DNA from: Microbacterium ginsengisoli
Lineage (GTDB): Bacteria; Actinomycetota; Actinomycetes; Actinomycetales; Microbacteriaceae
Assembly: GCF_000956535.1 (NCBI RefSeq)
Contig: NZ_JYIY01000078.1
Location: forward strand, 1 to 64,000
DNA length: 64,000 nucleotides
Reading direction: 5' to 3'
Shown: positions 25,691-34,351 of the stretch, piece after piece
Layout: every line of letters starts with the position of its first letter
How positions within the stretch are numbered: position 1 is the stretch's first letter
The notes under the pieces: generated by a model
Told to the model about the DNA's origin: nothing
Databases searched by the model: none
Seen by the model: only the letters and a program-made list of their open reading frames with translations
Position numbers and translations under genes: made by a program

Positions 25691-26632
25691 GTGTCAACCC
25701 CCGTGATCACCGCTCAGAACCTCGCCAAGTCCTACCGCGTCAAGGGCAAGCCCGACTTCGTCGCCGTCGACGGACTCAGCTTCGAGGTCACGGCCGGGGA
25801 GTCGTTCGGGCTGTTAGGGCCGAACGGGGCGGGCAAGTCGACCACCATGAAGATGGTCGGCGCCGTGTCGTCGCGCACCGGGGGGAGTCTCAGCATCCTG
25901 GGGCTCGATCCCGACCGCTACGGACCCGAGATCCGCTCGCGCCTGGGCGTCGTGCCCCAGCAGGACAACCTCGACGCCGAGCTCAACGCGCGCGAGAACC
26001 TCTACATCTACGGCCGCTACTTCGGCCTGCCGGGAAAGGTCTGCCGCGAGCGCGCCGAGGAGCTGCTCTCGTTCGCGCAGCTCGAGGACAAGGCCACCGC
26101 CAAGGTCGATCAGCTCTCCGGCGGCATGAAGCGCCGCCTCACCATCGCCCGGGCTCTCATCAACGAGCCGCGCATCCTGCTGCTCGACGAGCCGACGACC
26201 GGCCTCGACCCGCAGGCGCGCCATGTGCTGTGGGACCGGCTGTTCCGGCTGAAGGAGCAGGGCACGACTCTCGTGCTGACGACCCACTACATGGACGAGG
26301 CCGAACAGCTGTGCGACCGCCTGGTCGTCGTCGACAAGGGCCGCATCATGGCCGAGGGGTCGCCCGCGACCCTCATCCGCGAGCATTCGAGTCGCGAGGT
26401 GCTCGAGGTGCGCTTCGGCTCCGACCGCAACGAGCAGGTCGCGCCGCAGCTGGCCGGCATCGGCGATCGCGTCGAGGTGCTGCCCGACCGCATCCTCATC
26501 TACGCCGACGACGGCGAGGCGGCCCTCGAGCGCATCCACGCCCTGGGACTCGAGCCCGTCACCTCGCTCGTGCGCCGCTCGTCGCTCGAGGACGTCTTCC
26601 TGCGCCTCACCGGACGGTCGCTGGTCGAATGA
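25691..26632 (+). CDS. ABC-2 type transporter ATP-binding protein
   Basis: The 313-residue ATPase has Walker A GPNGAGKST near residue 43, Q-loop GVVPQQDNLD, signature QLSGGMKRRLTIARAL, Walker B ILLLDEPTTGLDP and the H-loop TTHYMDEAEQLCDR. A C-terminal accessory domain follows after about 225. This is the DrrA/NodI type that partners with ABC-2 permeases. The GTG at 25691 is the first start that fits the family N-terminus. It overlaps the first permease gene by ATGA and so forms an operon with the next two genes. The substrate is unknown. Drug, lipid or polysaccharide export are possibilities. Confidence 0.9.
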   Translation: MSTPVITAQNLAKSYRVKGKPDFVAVDGLSFEVTAGESFGLLGPNGAGKSTTMKMVGAVSSRTGGSLSILGLDPDRYGPEIRSRLGVVPQQDNLDAELNARENLYIYGRYFGLPGKVCRERAEELLSFAQLEDKATAKVDQLSGGMKRRLTIARALINEPRILLLDEPTTGLDPQARHVLWDRLFRLKEQGTTLVLTTHYMDEAEQLCDRLVVVDKGRIMAEGSPATLIREHSSREVLEVRFGSDRNEQVAPQLAGIGDRVEVLPDRILIYADDGEAALERIHALGLEPVTSLVRRSSLEDVFLRLTGRSLVE

Positions 26633-27480
26633 GCGAGCTGAGAACCACCCCGACCCTCGACGAGCTGCGCGACGAGGCTCTCGCCTGGGGTCGCACGCCC
26701 CGGCGGGCGGGCACCCTGTTCGTGCTCGAGCACTGGCTGCGCGCCATGCGCGCGTACGGCTGGACGATCGTCGTCAACGCGATCGGGCAGCCCATCGTCT
26801 ACCTGCTCGGCCTCGGCCTCGGCCTCGCCGCGCTCATCGCGGTGCCGATCGACGACGGCACGCAGCACGTCCGCTACGTCGTGTTCGTCGCGCCCGCCCT
26901 GCTGGTCACCGCGGCCGTCGCCGTGGCATCCGAGGAGTCGACCTATCCGGTGATGGCGGGCTTCAAATGGCGTCGCTACTTCTTCGGATTCAACGCCGCG
27001 CCGCTCTCGCCCCGGCAGATCGTGAACGGCGTCGCCGCCGGCGCCTGCGTGCGCATGTTCATCGTCGTTGCCGCGTACTACGTGATCATCTGGGTGTTCC
27101 GGGCCGTGCCGCACCCCGAGACCGGGTGGCTGTCGATCATCGCCGGCGTGCTCGGCGGGCTCGCGTTCGGGGCCCCCCTCATGGCCTATGCGGCCTCCAT
27201 CGAAGACGACCGCGGCCAGTTCGCGCTCGTGCAGCGGTTCATCTTCATGCCGCTGTTCCTGTTCTCCGGCACGTTCTACCCGCTCGGCAACGTCGGCTGG
27301 CTGCAGTGGATCGGGTGGCTCTCGCCGGTGTGGCACGCCTCGGAGCTCTCCCGCATGGTGACCTACGGGCGGGCGATCGAGCCGTGGCTGATCGCCGTGC
27401 ATCTGGGCTACCTCGTGGTGCTGGCGGCGATCGGCCTGCTCGCGGCGCACAACTTCTTCGGACGGAGGCTCTCGCGATGA
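26629..27480 (+). CDS. ABC-2 type transporter permease (first)
   Basis: The 283-residue protein has six predicted transmembrane helices (about 45-265) and an N-terminal cytoplasmic segment of about 40 residues. The segments FLFSGTFYPLGNVGW and SPVWHASELSRMVTYG match the NodJ/DrrB-type ABC-2 signature. Start and stop overlap both neighbours by four bases (ATGA), so it is translationally coupled. With the second permease it probably forms a heterodimeric channel driven by the ATPase at 25691. Confidence 0.87.
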   Translation: MSELRTTPTLDELRDEALAWGRTPRRAGTLFVLEHWLRAMRAYGWTIVVNAIGQPIVYLLGLGLGLAALIAVPIDDGTQHVRYVVFVAPALLVTAAVAVASEESTYPVMAGFKWRRYFFGFNAAPLSPRQIVNGVAAGACVRMFIVVAAYYVIIWVFRAVPHPETGWLSIIAGVLGGLAFGAPLMAYAASIEDDRGQFALVQRFIFMPLFLFSGTFYPLGNVGWLQWIGWLSPVWHASELSRMVTYGRAIEPWLIAVHLGYLVVLAAIGLLAAHNFFGRRLSR

Positions 27481-28295
27481 CGAGCACCGTCGCCTCCGCA
27501 CCCGTGCGCGCCGGCAGCGTGCGGGCCCTCTGGGCCGGCAACCCGCAGTCCGTCGTGCAGCGCGGTCTGCTCTCGGCGCGGTCGTCGAGCTGGGTGGTCG
27601 TGCTCTCCGGCTTCTTCGAGCCCGTCTTCTATCTGCTCGCGATGGGCGTCGGACTCGGCTCCCTCATCCCGGGTGTCACGGTCAACGGCCAGAGCGTCGC
27701 GTACGCCGCCTACATCGCCCCGGCACTCCTCGCGGTGTCGGCGATGAACGGCGCCATCTACGACTCGACGTGGAACGTCTTCTTCAAGATGAACTACGGC
27801 AAGCTCTACGAGGGCATGCTGGCCACATCTCTCGGCCCGCTCGACGTCGCGCTCGGCGAGATCCTCTACGCGCTGCTGCGGGGGCTCCTCTACGCCTGCG
27901 GCTTCATGGTGATCATGCAGGTGCTCGGGCTCAATCTCTCGTTCACCGCGCTCCTCGCGCTCCCCGCGGTGCTGCTGATCGCGTTCGGATTCGCGAGCGT
28001 CGGCATGGCGGTCACGAGCTACATGAAGACCTTCCAGCAGATGGACTGGATCAACTTCGTGCTGTTGCCGATGTTCCTGTTCTCGGCGACGTTCTTTCCG
28101 CTCTCGGTCTACCCCGAACCGGTGCAGTGGATCGTGCAGGCGTTCCCGCTGTGGCACGGCGTCGAGCTCATCCGCGGGCTCACCACCGGCATCCTCACCC
28201 CGGCGATGCTCATCCACGTCGGCTACTTCGTGGCGATGATCACCATCGGGCTCGTCTTCACCACGACGCGACTGCGCGCGCTGTTCCTCGACTGA
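27477..28295 (+). CDS. ABC-2 type transporter permease (second)
   Basis: The 272-residue paralogue of the upstream permease has six helices and the equivalent signature FLFSATFFPLSVYPEP followed by FPLWHGVELIRGLTTG. Its start overlaps the first permease stop by ATGA. A perfect 24-bp hairpin ends the operon seven bases downstream. Two divergent permease genes with one ATPase gene point to an asymmetric transporter. Confidence 0.87.
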   Translation: MTSTVASAPVRAGSVRALWAGNPQSVVQRGLLSARSSSWVVVLSGFFEPVFYLLAMGVGLGSLIPGVTVNGQSVAYAAYIAPALLAVSAMNGAIYDSTWNVFFKMNYGKLYEGMLATSLGPLDVALGEILYALLRGLLYACGFMVIMQVLGLNLSFTALLALPAVLLIAFGFASVGMAVTSYMKTFQQMDWINFVLLPMFLFSATFFPLSVYPEPVQWIVQAFPLWHGVELIRGLTTGILTPAMLIHVGYFVAMITIGLVFTTTRLRALFLD

Positions 28296-28301
28296 CGTCG
28301 C

Positions 28302-28352
28302 ACAGAACGCGGATGCCGCGGGGCCCCCGGCCCCGCGGCATCCGCGTTCTGT
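28302..28352. terminator. Strong bidirectional terminator
   Basis: Bases 28302-28325 and 28329-28352 are perfect reverse complements with only CCC between them. Both arms contain the GGATGCCGCGG word. The hairpin lies between the ABC-2 operon and the convergent MHS transporter gene. Confidence 0.8.
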
Positions 28353-28365
28353 CGTGGTGTGCGGT

Positions 28366-29847
28366 TCAGAGGGAACCCGTCGATCCCACGCCGAGGTTGT
28401 CGTCGTACGAGGCGTCCTTCGTCTCGCGCGACAGGAGCAGCGCGATGAGGGTGAGCACGGAGCATCCGGTCAGATACAGCCCGACGAGCCACGGCGAACC
28501 GCCCGCCGCGGCCCAGAGGGCCACAGCCACGATGGGGGCGAGCGCGGCGCCGAGGATCGACGACACGTTGTACGAGATCGCCGAGCCCGTGTAGCGCACG
28601 TTCGTGGGGAACAGCTCGGGCAGGATCGCGCCCATCGGGCCGAAGGTCGAGCCCATCAGCACGAAGCCGAACACGAGGAACGCCTGCGTGAGCGCCCCGG
28701 TGAGCTTCGGGTCGGCGTACGGCGCGAGGAACACCGAGAAGGTGAGGCCGAACACGATGATGCCGACCGTCACCCAGATCAGCAGCTTGCGGCGTCCGAT
28801 CGCGTCGGCGAGGGGGCCGGAGATCAGCGTGAAGATGCCGAAGAAGACCACGCCGATGATCTGCATGATGACGAAGTCGGTGTAGGCGAAGCCTTGGCCG
28901 GGCACATAGCTCGCGGCGAACGCCGCGGGATCGAACACCTTGCCGGCCGCCTCCGCGGCCTTCTGTGCGGCCGCGCTCGCCGTCGCGAGAGTGGCCTTGG
29001 TGCCGTACGAGAGAGTGAAGCTCGTCATCAGGTAGAAGAGCACGTAGGTCGCCAGCATGATGAACGTGCCGAGCACCAGGTGCCACCAGTGGCGCCGCAG
29101 CACCTCGCCGAGCGGGAACTTGCGGATCGCGCCGGTCTTCTCGGCCTTCGTGAACGTCTCCGACTCGACCAGACGCAGACGCACCCACAGGCCGATGATG
29201 ACCATGACGGCGGAGAAGAGGAACGGCACGCGCCATCCCCAGCTGAGGAAGGCCTCCGAGCGCTGCGCGCCGCCGTCGGGGTGGGGCAGGGCGAAGTTGA
29301 TGACCAGGAACACGCCGTTGGCGATGATGAAGCCGATGGGGGCGCCCAGCTGCGGGAAGGTGCCGTACCAGGCACGCTTGCCGGCGGGTGCGTTCTCGGT
29401 GGCCACGAGGGCGGCGCCTGACCACTCCCCGCCGAGCGCGAAGCCCTGCGCGAGGCGGAGGATCAGCAGCAGCACGGCCGCCCAGACGCCGATCTGGTTG
29501 AAGGTGGGCAGGCAGCCGATGAGGAACGTCGCGATGCCCATCGTGAGCAGCGACGTGACGAGGGTGGCCTTGCGGCCGAACCGGTCGCCGAAGTGGCCGA
29601 ACACGACGGCGCCGATGGGTCGTGCGACCATCGCGGCGCCGAAGACGCCGAACGAGGCGAGCAGCGACGCGGTGTCGTTGCCGGTGGGGAAGAACAGCAC
29701 CGGGAACACGAGCACCGCCGCCGTGGCGTACGCGTAGAAGTCGTAGAACTCGATCGTGGTGCCGATGAGGCTCGCCGTGATGACGCGCGAGCGCGGATTG
29801 GCGGGTGCGGGAGCGGAGGAAGGTGCGGACGAGACAGCCGTAGACAT
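28366..29847 (-). CDS. MHS-family MFS transporter
   Basis: The 493-residue protein has 12 predicted helices and the MHS signatures TTIEFYDFYAYATAAV near 30, GHFGDRFGRKATLV near 85 and RLAQGFALGGEWSGAAL near 130. It resembles the ShiA/ProP type that moves organic acids or osmolytes with protons. The central loop between helices 7 and 8 carries an Ala/Lys-rich insertion (about 290-320) found in this subgroup. The ATG at 29847 has only a weak AGG upstream. No pathway gene is adjacent, so the substrate is open. Confidence 0.85.
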   Translation of the reverse strand: MSTAVSSAPSSAPAPANPRSRVITASLIGTTIEFYDFYAYATAAVLVFPVLFFPTGNDTASLLASFGVFGAAMVARPIGAVVFGHFGDRFGRKATLVTSLLTMGIATFLIGCLPTFNQIGVWAAVLLLILRLAQGFALGGEWSGAALVATENAPAGKRAWYGTFPQLGAPIGFIIANGVFLVINFALPHPDGGAQRSEAFLSWGWRVPFLFSAVMVIIGLWVRLRLVESETFTKAEKTGAIRKFPLGEVLRRHWWHLVLGTFIMLATYVLFYLMTSFTLSYGTKATLATASAAAQKAAEAAGKVFDPAAFAASYVPGQGFAYTDFVIMQIIGVVFFGIFTLISGPLADAIGRRKLLIWVTVGIIVFGLTFSVFLAPYADPKLTGALTQAFLVFGFVLMGSTFGPMGAILPELFPTNVRYTGSAISYNVSSILGAALAPIVAVALWAAAGGSPWLVGLYLTGCSVLTLIALLLSRETKDASYDDNLGVGSTGSL

Positions 29848-30028
29848 GCAAAACCTGCGTACAGAGAAGGGAGGAGGGGAGCGGTGCCGGAGGCGACGCA
29901 CCTCGCGGGTGTGCGAGGGCCGGGACCGGGGCGCCACGGGATGGGTGACGCGGACCAGGTGTTCAGCCTACTCTTCGGCGACACCTGTCGGATTCGCGGT
30001 CCCCACCGTCCGGGGAGTGGCCCCGGCG

Positions 30029-30053
30029 ATACCTTCACCTACGATGAAGGTAT
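30029..30053. promoter_or_regulatory. Perfect palindrome over the DUF2269 start codon
   Basis: ATACCTTCA (30029-30037) and TGAAGGTAT (30045-30053) are exact inverted repeats with a 7-base spacer. The right arm contains the first two bases of the ATG at 30052. It could be an operator or an mRNA hairpin that hides the start. Confidence 0.5.
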
Positions 30054-30498
30054 GGACACGCTTCTCGGAATCCTGCACGTCGGCACGGCCGTCTTCATCG
30101 TCGGACCGCTCGCGATCCTCCCGCACACCGCCCTGCGGGCGCTGCGCATCCGCAACGTCGACTCGGTGCGCACCCTCGCCACGTCGACGATGGTCTTCGC
30201 ATGGCTGTCGTTGCTCACGTTCGTCTTCGGGTTCGGCGCCATGGGCATGGCCGATCCGAAGTATCAGCTGACGTTCACGACCCCGTGGATCCTGACCTCG
30301 ATCATCCTGTACGCCGTCGCGTTCTTGCTGGCGGTGTTCCTGCTCGTCCCGCGCCTGCGCGCCGGGGCCGACGCCATCGAGGCGGCGGGGGCGGATGCCG
30401 CGGCGAAGCCCGCCAGCTACGGCGCGATCGCCGGCGTCAGCGGTGTGGTCACCCTGCTGCTCGTCGCGATCGTCGTGCTGATGATCTGGAAGCCCTGA
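30052..30498 (+). CDS. DUF2269 family membrane protein
   Basis: The 148-residue protein has four transmembrane helices (about 5-25, 48-68, 80-102 and 125-145). It has a His-containing first helix (LLGILHVGTAVFIVG) and matches the DUF2269 family of small membrane proteins with no known role. The ATG at 30052 lies inside a perfect palindrome. No good ribosome-binding site is present at normal spacing, so translation may be leaderless. A hairpin terminator follows. Confidence 0.7.
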   Translation: MDTLLGILHVGTAVFIVGPLAILPHTALRALRIRNVDSVRTLATSTMVFAWLSLLTFVFGFGAMGMADPKYQLTFTTPWILTSIILYAVAFLLAVFLLVPRLRAGADAIEAAGADAAAKPASYGAIAGVSGVVTLLLVAIVVLMIWKP

Positions 30499-30505
30499 GC
30501 CCCGT

Positions 30506-30537
30506 TCGGCGTCGCGCCCCTCGGCGCGCGACGCCGA
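30506..30537. terminator. Bidirectional terminator between DUF2269 gene and ribH
   Basis: TCGGCGTCGCGC (30506-30517) pairs perfectly with 30526-30537 around an 8-base loop. It lies between two convergent genes. Confidence 0.72.
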
Positions 30538-30543
30538 TCCGTG

Positions 30544-31023
30544 TCAGGCCCCGCGCAGCTCGCGCAGAGTGAGCGCGGTGCGCAGCGCGGCATCCGCCGC
30601 CTCGGCGCCCTTGTCCTCGGTCGACCCGGGGAGGCCCGCGCGGTCGATGCCCTGCTGTTCGTCGTCGAGGGTGAGCACCCCGAATCCGACCGGCTTCCCG
30701 GTGTCGAGCGCGACGCGGGTGAGCCCGTCGGTCGCGGCCGACGCGACGAAGTCGAAGTGCGGGGTCCCGCCGCGGATGATCACGCCGAGGGCGACGACCG
30801 CGTCGGCTCCGCTGGTGAGTGCAGCCTGCGCCACGACCGGAAGCTCGAACGACCCGGGCACCCGCACGAGGCGCCAAGTGGCGCCGGCGGCGTCGAGCGT
30901 GCGCGCGGCCCCCGCGATGAGTCCGTCGGTGATCGTCTCGTGCCACGTGCCGGCGATGACGACGACCTCGATGCCGGTCGCGTCGATCTGATCGGCGGTG
31001 CGCGGGGCGCCGTGTCCGCTCAT
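30544..31023 (-). CDS. ribH: 6,7-dimethyl-8-ribityllumazine synthase
   Basis: The 159-residue enzyme condenses 5-amino-6-ribitylaminouracil with 3,4-dihydroxybutanone phosphate to make lumazine, the riboflavin precursor. Motifs are the VRVPGSFELP substrate site near 53, the ALGVIIRGGTPHFDFVA stretch near 80 (His catalytic), and the FGVLTLDDEQQ strand. The family is normally 150-160 residues and forms pentamers or 60-mers. The start overlaps the ribBA stop by four bases. It is the last gene of the riboswitch-led operon. Confidence 0.95.
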   Translation of the reverse strand: MSGHGAPRTADQIDATGIEVVVIAGTWHETITDGLIAGAARTLDAAGATWRLVRVPGSFELPVVAQAALTSGADAVVALGVIIRGGTPHFDFVASAATDGLTRVALDTGKPVGFGVLTLDDEQQGIDRAGLPGSTEDKGAEAADAALRTALTLRELRGA

Positions 31024-32318
31024 CGGGCGTTCTCCTCGGTGCTGGGGGCCGCCTGGTGGGCGGCGGTGGTGGCGAGCGCCTCGGCGAGAGCGCCGTCGGC
31101 GATGATGTGACCCATGCGGTCGCGCTTGGTCTCGAGGTAGCCCTGGTTCGCGGGCCCGACCCCGACGATCAGCGGAACCTGCTCGACGACGTCGACGCCC
31201 AGGCGGCGCAGCTGCGCGACCTTGTCGGTGTTGTTCGTCAACAGCCGCACGCGCGCGACGCCGAGGTCCGAGAGGATGCCGGCGGCCGCCGCGTAGTCGC
31301 GGGCGTCGGCCGGGAGCCCCAGGGCGAGGTTCGCGTCGACGGTGTCGAGTCCGCGCTCCTGCAGGCTGTACGCGCGCAGCTTGTTGATGAGGCCGATCCC
31401 GCGACCCTCGTGGCCGCGCATGTAGATGACGATGCCGCCGTCCTGCTCGATGACGTCGAGGGCGGCGTCGAGCTGCGGGCCGCACTCGCACTTGAGCGAG
31501 CCGAACGCCTCGCCCGTGAGGCACTCGGAGTGCACGCGCACCAGCGGGGCCTCCTCGGTGAGCTCGCCCGAGACCACGGCGAGGTGGTCGGTGCCGCTGA
31601 TGCGGTCGCGGTAGGCGAGGAAGCGGAACACGCCGTGTGACGTCGGCACGAGCGCCTCGGCGCGCAGACTGACGCGACGGCGCGGGCCGGAGGCCGCGGC
31701 ATCCGTCGGCTCGACCTCGTCGAGATAGGCGATCAGCTGCTCGATCGTGATCACCGGCAGACCGTCGGTCTCGCCGAGCTCGAGCAGCCCGGGCAGTCGC
31801 ATCATGCTGCCGTCGTCGGACACGATCTCGCAGATGCCGCCGACCGGGGGGAGCCCGGCGAGGCGCATCAGGTCGACAGCTGCCTCGGTGTGACCGGCGC
31901 GCTCGCGCACGCCGCCGTCGACGGCGCGCAGCGGCAGGATGTGGCCGGGGCGGATGACGCTCGACGGCGTCGACGCGGCGTCGGCCAGCACGTTGAGGGT
32001 GTGCGCGCGGTCCGAGGCGCTGATGCCCGTCGACTGGCGGTCGGCGGCGTCGACGCTGACCGTGTAGGCGGTGCCGCGGGCGTCCTGGTTGACCGGCACC
32101 ATTGGGGGCAGGTCGAGGCGGTCGGCCCACTCGCCGGGGAGCGGGGCGCAGATGAATCCGCTGGAGTGGCGCACGATCCACGCGATCCACTCCGGGGTCG
32201 CGAGGGCGGCGGAGATGATCGCGTCGCCCTCGTTCTCGCGGTTCTCATCGTCGGCGACGATGACGGGCTTGCCCTGACGCAGGGCTTCGAGGGCTTCGGG
32301 AATGGTCGACAGGCTCAT
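31020..32318 (-). CDS. ribBA: Bifunctional 3,4-dihydroxy-2-butanone 4-phosphate synthase / GTP cyclohydrolase II
   Basis: The 432-residue fusion performs both entry reactions of riboflavin synthesis. The N-terminal RibB domain (about 1-205) has VADDENRENEGD with its metal-binding acidic residues and the SASDRAHTLN and RPGHILPLRA segments. The C-terminal RibA domain (about 215-415) has the zinc site CLTGEAFGSLKCECG and the GRGIGLINKLRAY motif. The ATG at 32318 overlaps the ribE stop. Length is usual for the fused form. Confidence 0.95.
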   Translation of the reverse strand: MSLSTIPEALEALRQGKPVIVADDENRENEGDAIISAALATPEWIAWIVRHSSGFICAPLPGEWADRLDLPPMVPVNQDARGTAYTVSVDAADRQSTGISASDRAHTLNVLADAASTPSSVIRPGHILPLRAVDGGVRERAGHTEAAVDLMRLAGLPPVGGICEIVSDDGSMMRLPGLLELGETDGLPVITIEQLIAYLDEVEPTDAAASGPRRRVSLRAEALVPTSHGVFRFLAYRDRISGTDHLAVVSGELTEEAPLVRVHSECLTGEAFGSLKCECGPQLDAALDVIEQDGGIVIYMRGHEGRGIGLINKLRAYSLQERGLDTVDANLALGLPADARDYAAAAGILSDLGVARVRLLTNNTDKVAQLRRLGVDVVEQVPLIVGVGPANQGYLETKRDRMGHIIADGALAEALATTAAHQAAPSTEENAR

Positions 32319-32974
32319 CGGGAGCCTCCTTCTTCGGGGGATGCAGCGGGGGTGATCGGGGCGCCGGCGGCCGGGAAGGCAAGCAGTCGGCGCACGTGGC
32401 GGGCGAGGATGTCGGTCTCGAGGTTCACCGCGTCGCCGACCGCGCGGCGGCCGAGCGTCGTCGCCTCGAGGGTCTCGGGGATGAGCGAGACCTCGAACCA
32501 GGGGACGGATGCCGCGGGCTCGCTGACCGCGCTCACGGTCAGGGACGTGCCGTCGACCGCGATCGATCCCTTGTCGACGACGAGGGGCGCGAGCTCGGTG
32601 GGCAGCGAGATGCGCAGCACGCGCCACTGGGCGCCCGGGCGCACCTCGAGCAGTGCGCCGGTGCCGTCGACGTGTCCCTGCACGATGTGGCCGCCCAGGC
32701 GTCCGCCCGCGCTCGTCGCGCGCTCGACGTTGACGGGGGTGCCGGCGCCGACGCCCGCGAGGGTCGTGACGTCGAGCGTCTGGCGCATCACGTCGGCGGT
32801 GAACCAGTCGTCGCCCTGGTCGATGACGGTGAGGCAGACGCCCGAGATCGCGATCGAGTCGCCGTGGTGCGCGTCGGACACCGCCGCGGGCGCCCGCACG
32901 GTGAACCGTGCGCCGTCGCCCGAGGGCGAGACATCCGTCACGGTGCCGATCTCTTCCACGATGCCGGTGAACAT
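32315..32974 (-). CDS. ribE: Riboflavin synthase, alpha chain
   Basis: The 219-residue protein dismutates two lumazines to riboflavin. It shows the internal duplication of two lumazine-binding repeats. The first begins MFTGIVEEIGTV and contains SGVCLTVI. The second contains GHIVQGHVDGTG and VDGTSLTVS. The catalytic His lies in the second repeat region. It overlaps ribD by one base (TGATG) and ribBA by four, so expression is tightly coupled. Confidence 0.95.
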   Translation of the reverse strand: MFTGIVEEIGTVTDVSPSGDGARFTVRAPAAVSDAHHGDSIAISGVCLTVIDQGDDWFTADVMRQTLDVTTLAGVGAGTPVNVERATSAGGRLGGHIVQGHVDGTGALLEVRPGAQWRVLRISLPTELAPLVVDKGSIAVDGTSLTVSAVSEPAASVPWFEVSLIPETLEATTLGRRAVGDAVNLETDILARHVRRLLAFPAAGAPITPAASPEEGGSR

Positions 32975-34062
32975 CAGCTCTCCTTCTCAGAGGTGGTCTC
33001 GGATGCCGCGGGCACCGCGACGACCAGCAGGTCTTCGCCGAGCCGCTCGAGGTGGGTGAGGGCGAGGCGGCGCTGGTCGGCGATCGTGTCGACGCCGATC
33101 ACCCGCAGTGCGGGGTTGTCCCGCCCGTCGGAGCCCGCGCCGATGAGCGTCGGGGCGATGTAGGCGAGCACCTCGTCGGCGAGCCCGGCGCGCAGGAACG
33201 CGCTCGCGATCGTCGGGCCGCCCTCGACGAACACGCGCTGCACGCCGCGGTCGCGCAGCTCGGACAGCACGGATGCGGCGCGGTCGTCGCCGGGGTGCTC
33301 GCCGAAGAGGTTGTGACCGTCGCGCTGCAGGAATCCGCGTGGGTGCGCGCGCACGAGCGCACGGTCGGGCACGATTCGGGCGCCGAGCACGACCGGCAAC
33401 GGCTGGTGGTCGTAGAGGGTGCCGTCGGGGTGACGGGCGGTGAGGGCCGCGTCATCGACGAGGATCGTGCCGATGCCGGCCACGATCGCGTCGGCCTCGG
33501 CGCGGCGACGGTGCACGTCGGCGCGCGCCGCGGCTCCCGTGATCCAGCGGCTCGTGCCGTCGGCGGCGGCCGCGCGGCCGTCGAGCGACTGCGCCCACTT
33601 GACGGTGACGTGCGGACGGCCGAGCCGCTGCACGGTCAGCCACGAGTCGAGCAGGGATGCCGCGGCATCCGCCTCGAGGCCCGACTCCACGTCGACGCCG
33701 CCGTCGCGCAGGGTGTCGCCCCCGCCGTGGGCGTTCTCGGTCGGATCGGCGAGCGCGTAGACCACGCGGGCGATGCCCGCGGCGAGCAGCGCCTGCGCGC
33801 ACGGGCCGGTGCGGCCGGTGTGGTTGCACGGCTCGAGAGTGACGATCGCCGTCGCACCCTGCGCCTCGCCCGGGGCGAGCCGCGAGAGCGCGTCGACCTC
33901 GGCGTGCGCGGTTCCGGCGCCGCGGTGGAAACCCTCGGCGAGCACGTCGCCGGCGGGGGAGAGGATCACCGCGCCGACCTGCGGGTTGACGCCGCGCGGC
34001 CCTTCGGCGGCGAGCGCGAGGGCACGTCGCATCGCCGCGTGTTCGGCGGGGGTCGTGCTCAT
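32974..34062 (-). CDS. ribD: Diaminohydroxyphosphoribosylaminopyrimidine deaminase / 5-amino-6-(5-phosphoribosylamino)uracil reductase
   Basis: The 362-residue bifunctional enzyme has an N-terminal zinc deaminase domain (about 1-140) with the HAEVDAL motif and TLEPCNHTGRTGPCAQAL. Its C-terminal NADPH reductase domain (about 150-350) has VKWAQSLDGR, RWITG and VFVEGGPTIASAFL. It carries out steps two and three of riboflavin synthesis. The ATG at 34062 lies 59 bases after the FMN riboswitch, whose expression platform would control translation or transcription of the whole operon. Confidence 0.95.
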   Translation of the reverse strand: MSTTPAEHAAMRRALALAAEGPRGVNPQVGAVILSPAGDVLAEGFHRGAGTAHAEVDALSRLAPGEAQGATAIVTLEPCNHTGRTGPCAQALLAAGIARVVYALADPTENAHGGGDTLRDGGVDVESGLEADAAASLLDSWLTVQRLGRPHVTVKWAQSLDGRAAAADGTSRWITGAAARADVHRRRAEADAIVAGIGTILVDDAALTARHPDGTLYDHQPLPVVLGARIVPDRALVRAHPRGFLQRDGHNLFGEHPGDDRAASVLSELRDRGVQRVFVEGGPTIASAFLRAGLADEVLAYIAPTLIGAGSDGRDNPALRVIGVDTIADQRRLALTHLERLGEDLLVVAVPAASETTSEKES

Positions 34063-34120
34063 GTCGTCTCGTCCTGTCGGTGTGGACTCCGGGCAGGGTC
34101 GACGAGCGCACCGTGGTGCG

Positions 34121-34277
34121 CGTGCCTCCTCCCATCCGGACTAGAGACGCCTGAGCGCCTCATCACCGTCGGTCCCGGAATCCCACCGGGTCGACCGCGA
34201 CGGTGCCGATGTGGCACGGATGTCGCGGCTCGCGGACTGTCACCGCCGGTTCGGATTCTCACCGACCCCGGAGCACG
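34121..34277 (-). ncRNA. FMN riboswitch (RFN element)
   Basis: On the minus strand the leader of ribD carries the RFN signature blocks in order: GGTCGGTGAGAATCC, AACCGGCGGTGACAGTCC, GGATTCCGGGACCGACGGTG, and AGTCCGGATGGGAGGAGG. The closing stem pairs CGTGCTCC (34270-34277) with GGAGGCACG (34121-34129). A further palindrome, GCGCACC-GT-GGTGCGC at 34106-34121, touches the 3' base of the closing stem and may be the expression platform. FMN binding should lower expression of ribD-ribE-ribBA-ribH. Confidence 0.93.
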
Positions 34278-34351
34278 TTGCTGTACTCGAGTGTACTGAA
34301 CGCCTCCGACACGGATTCATTCCGCGACATGTGGGGACCCGCAGCATCCCC

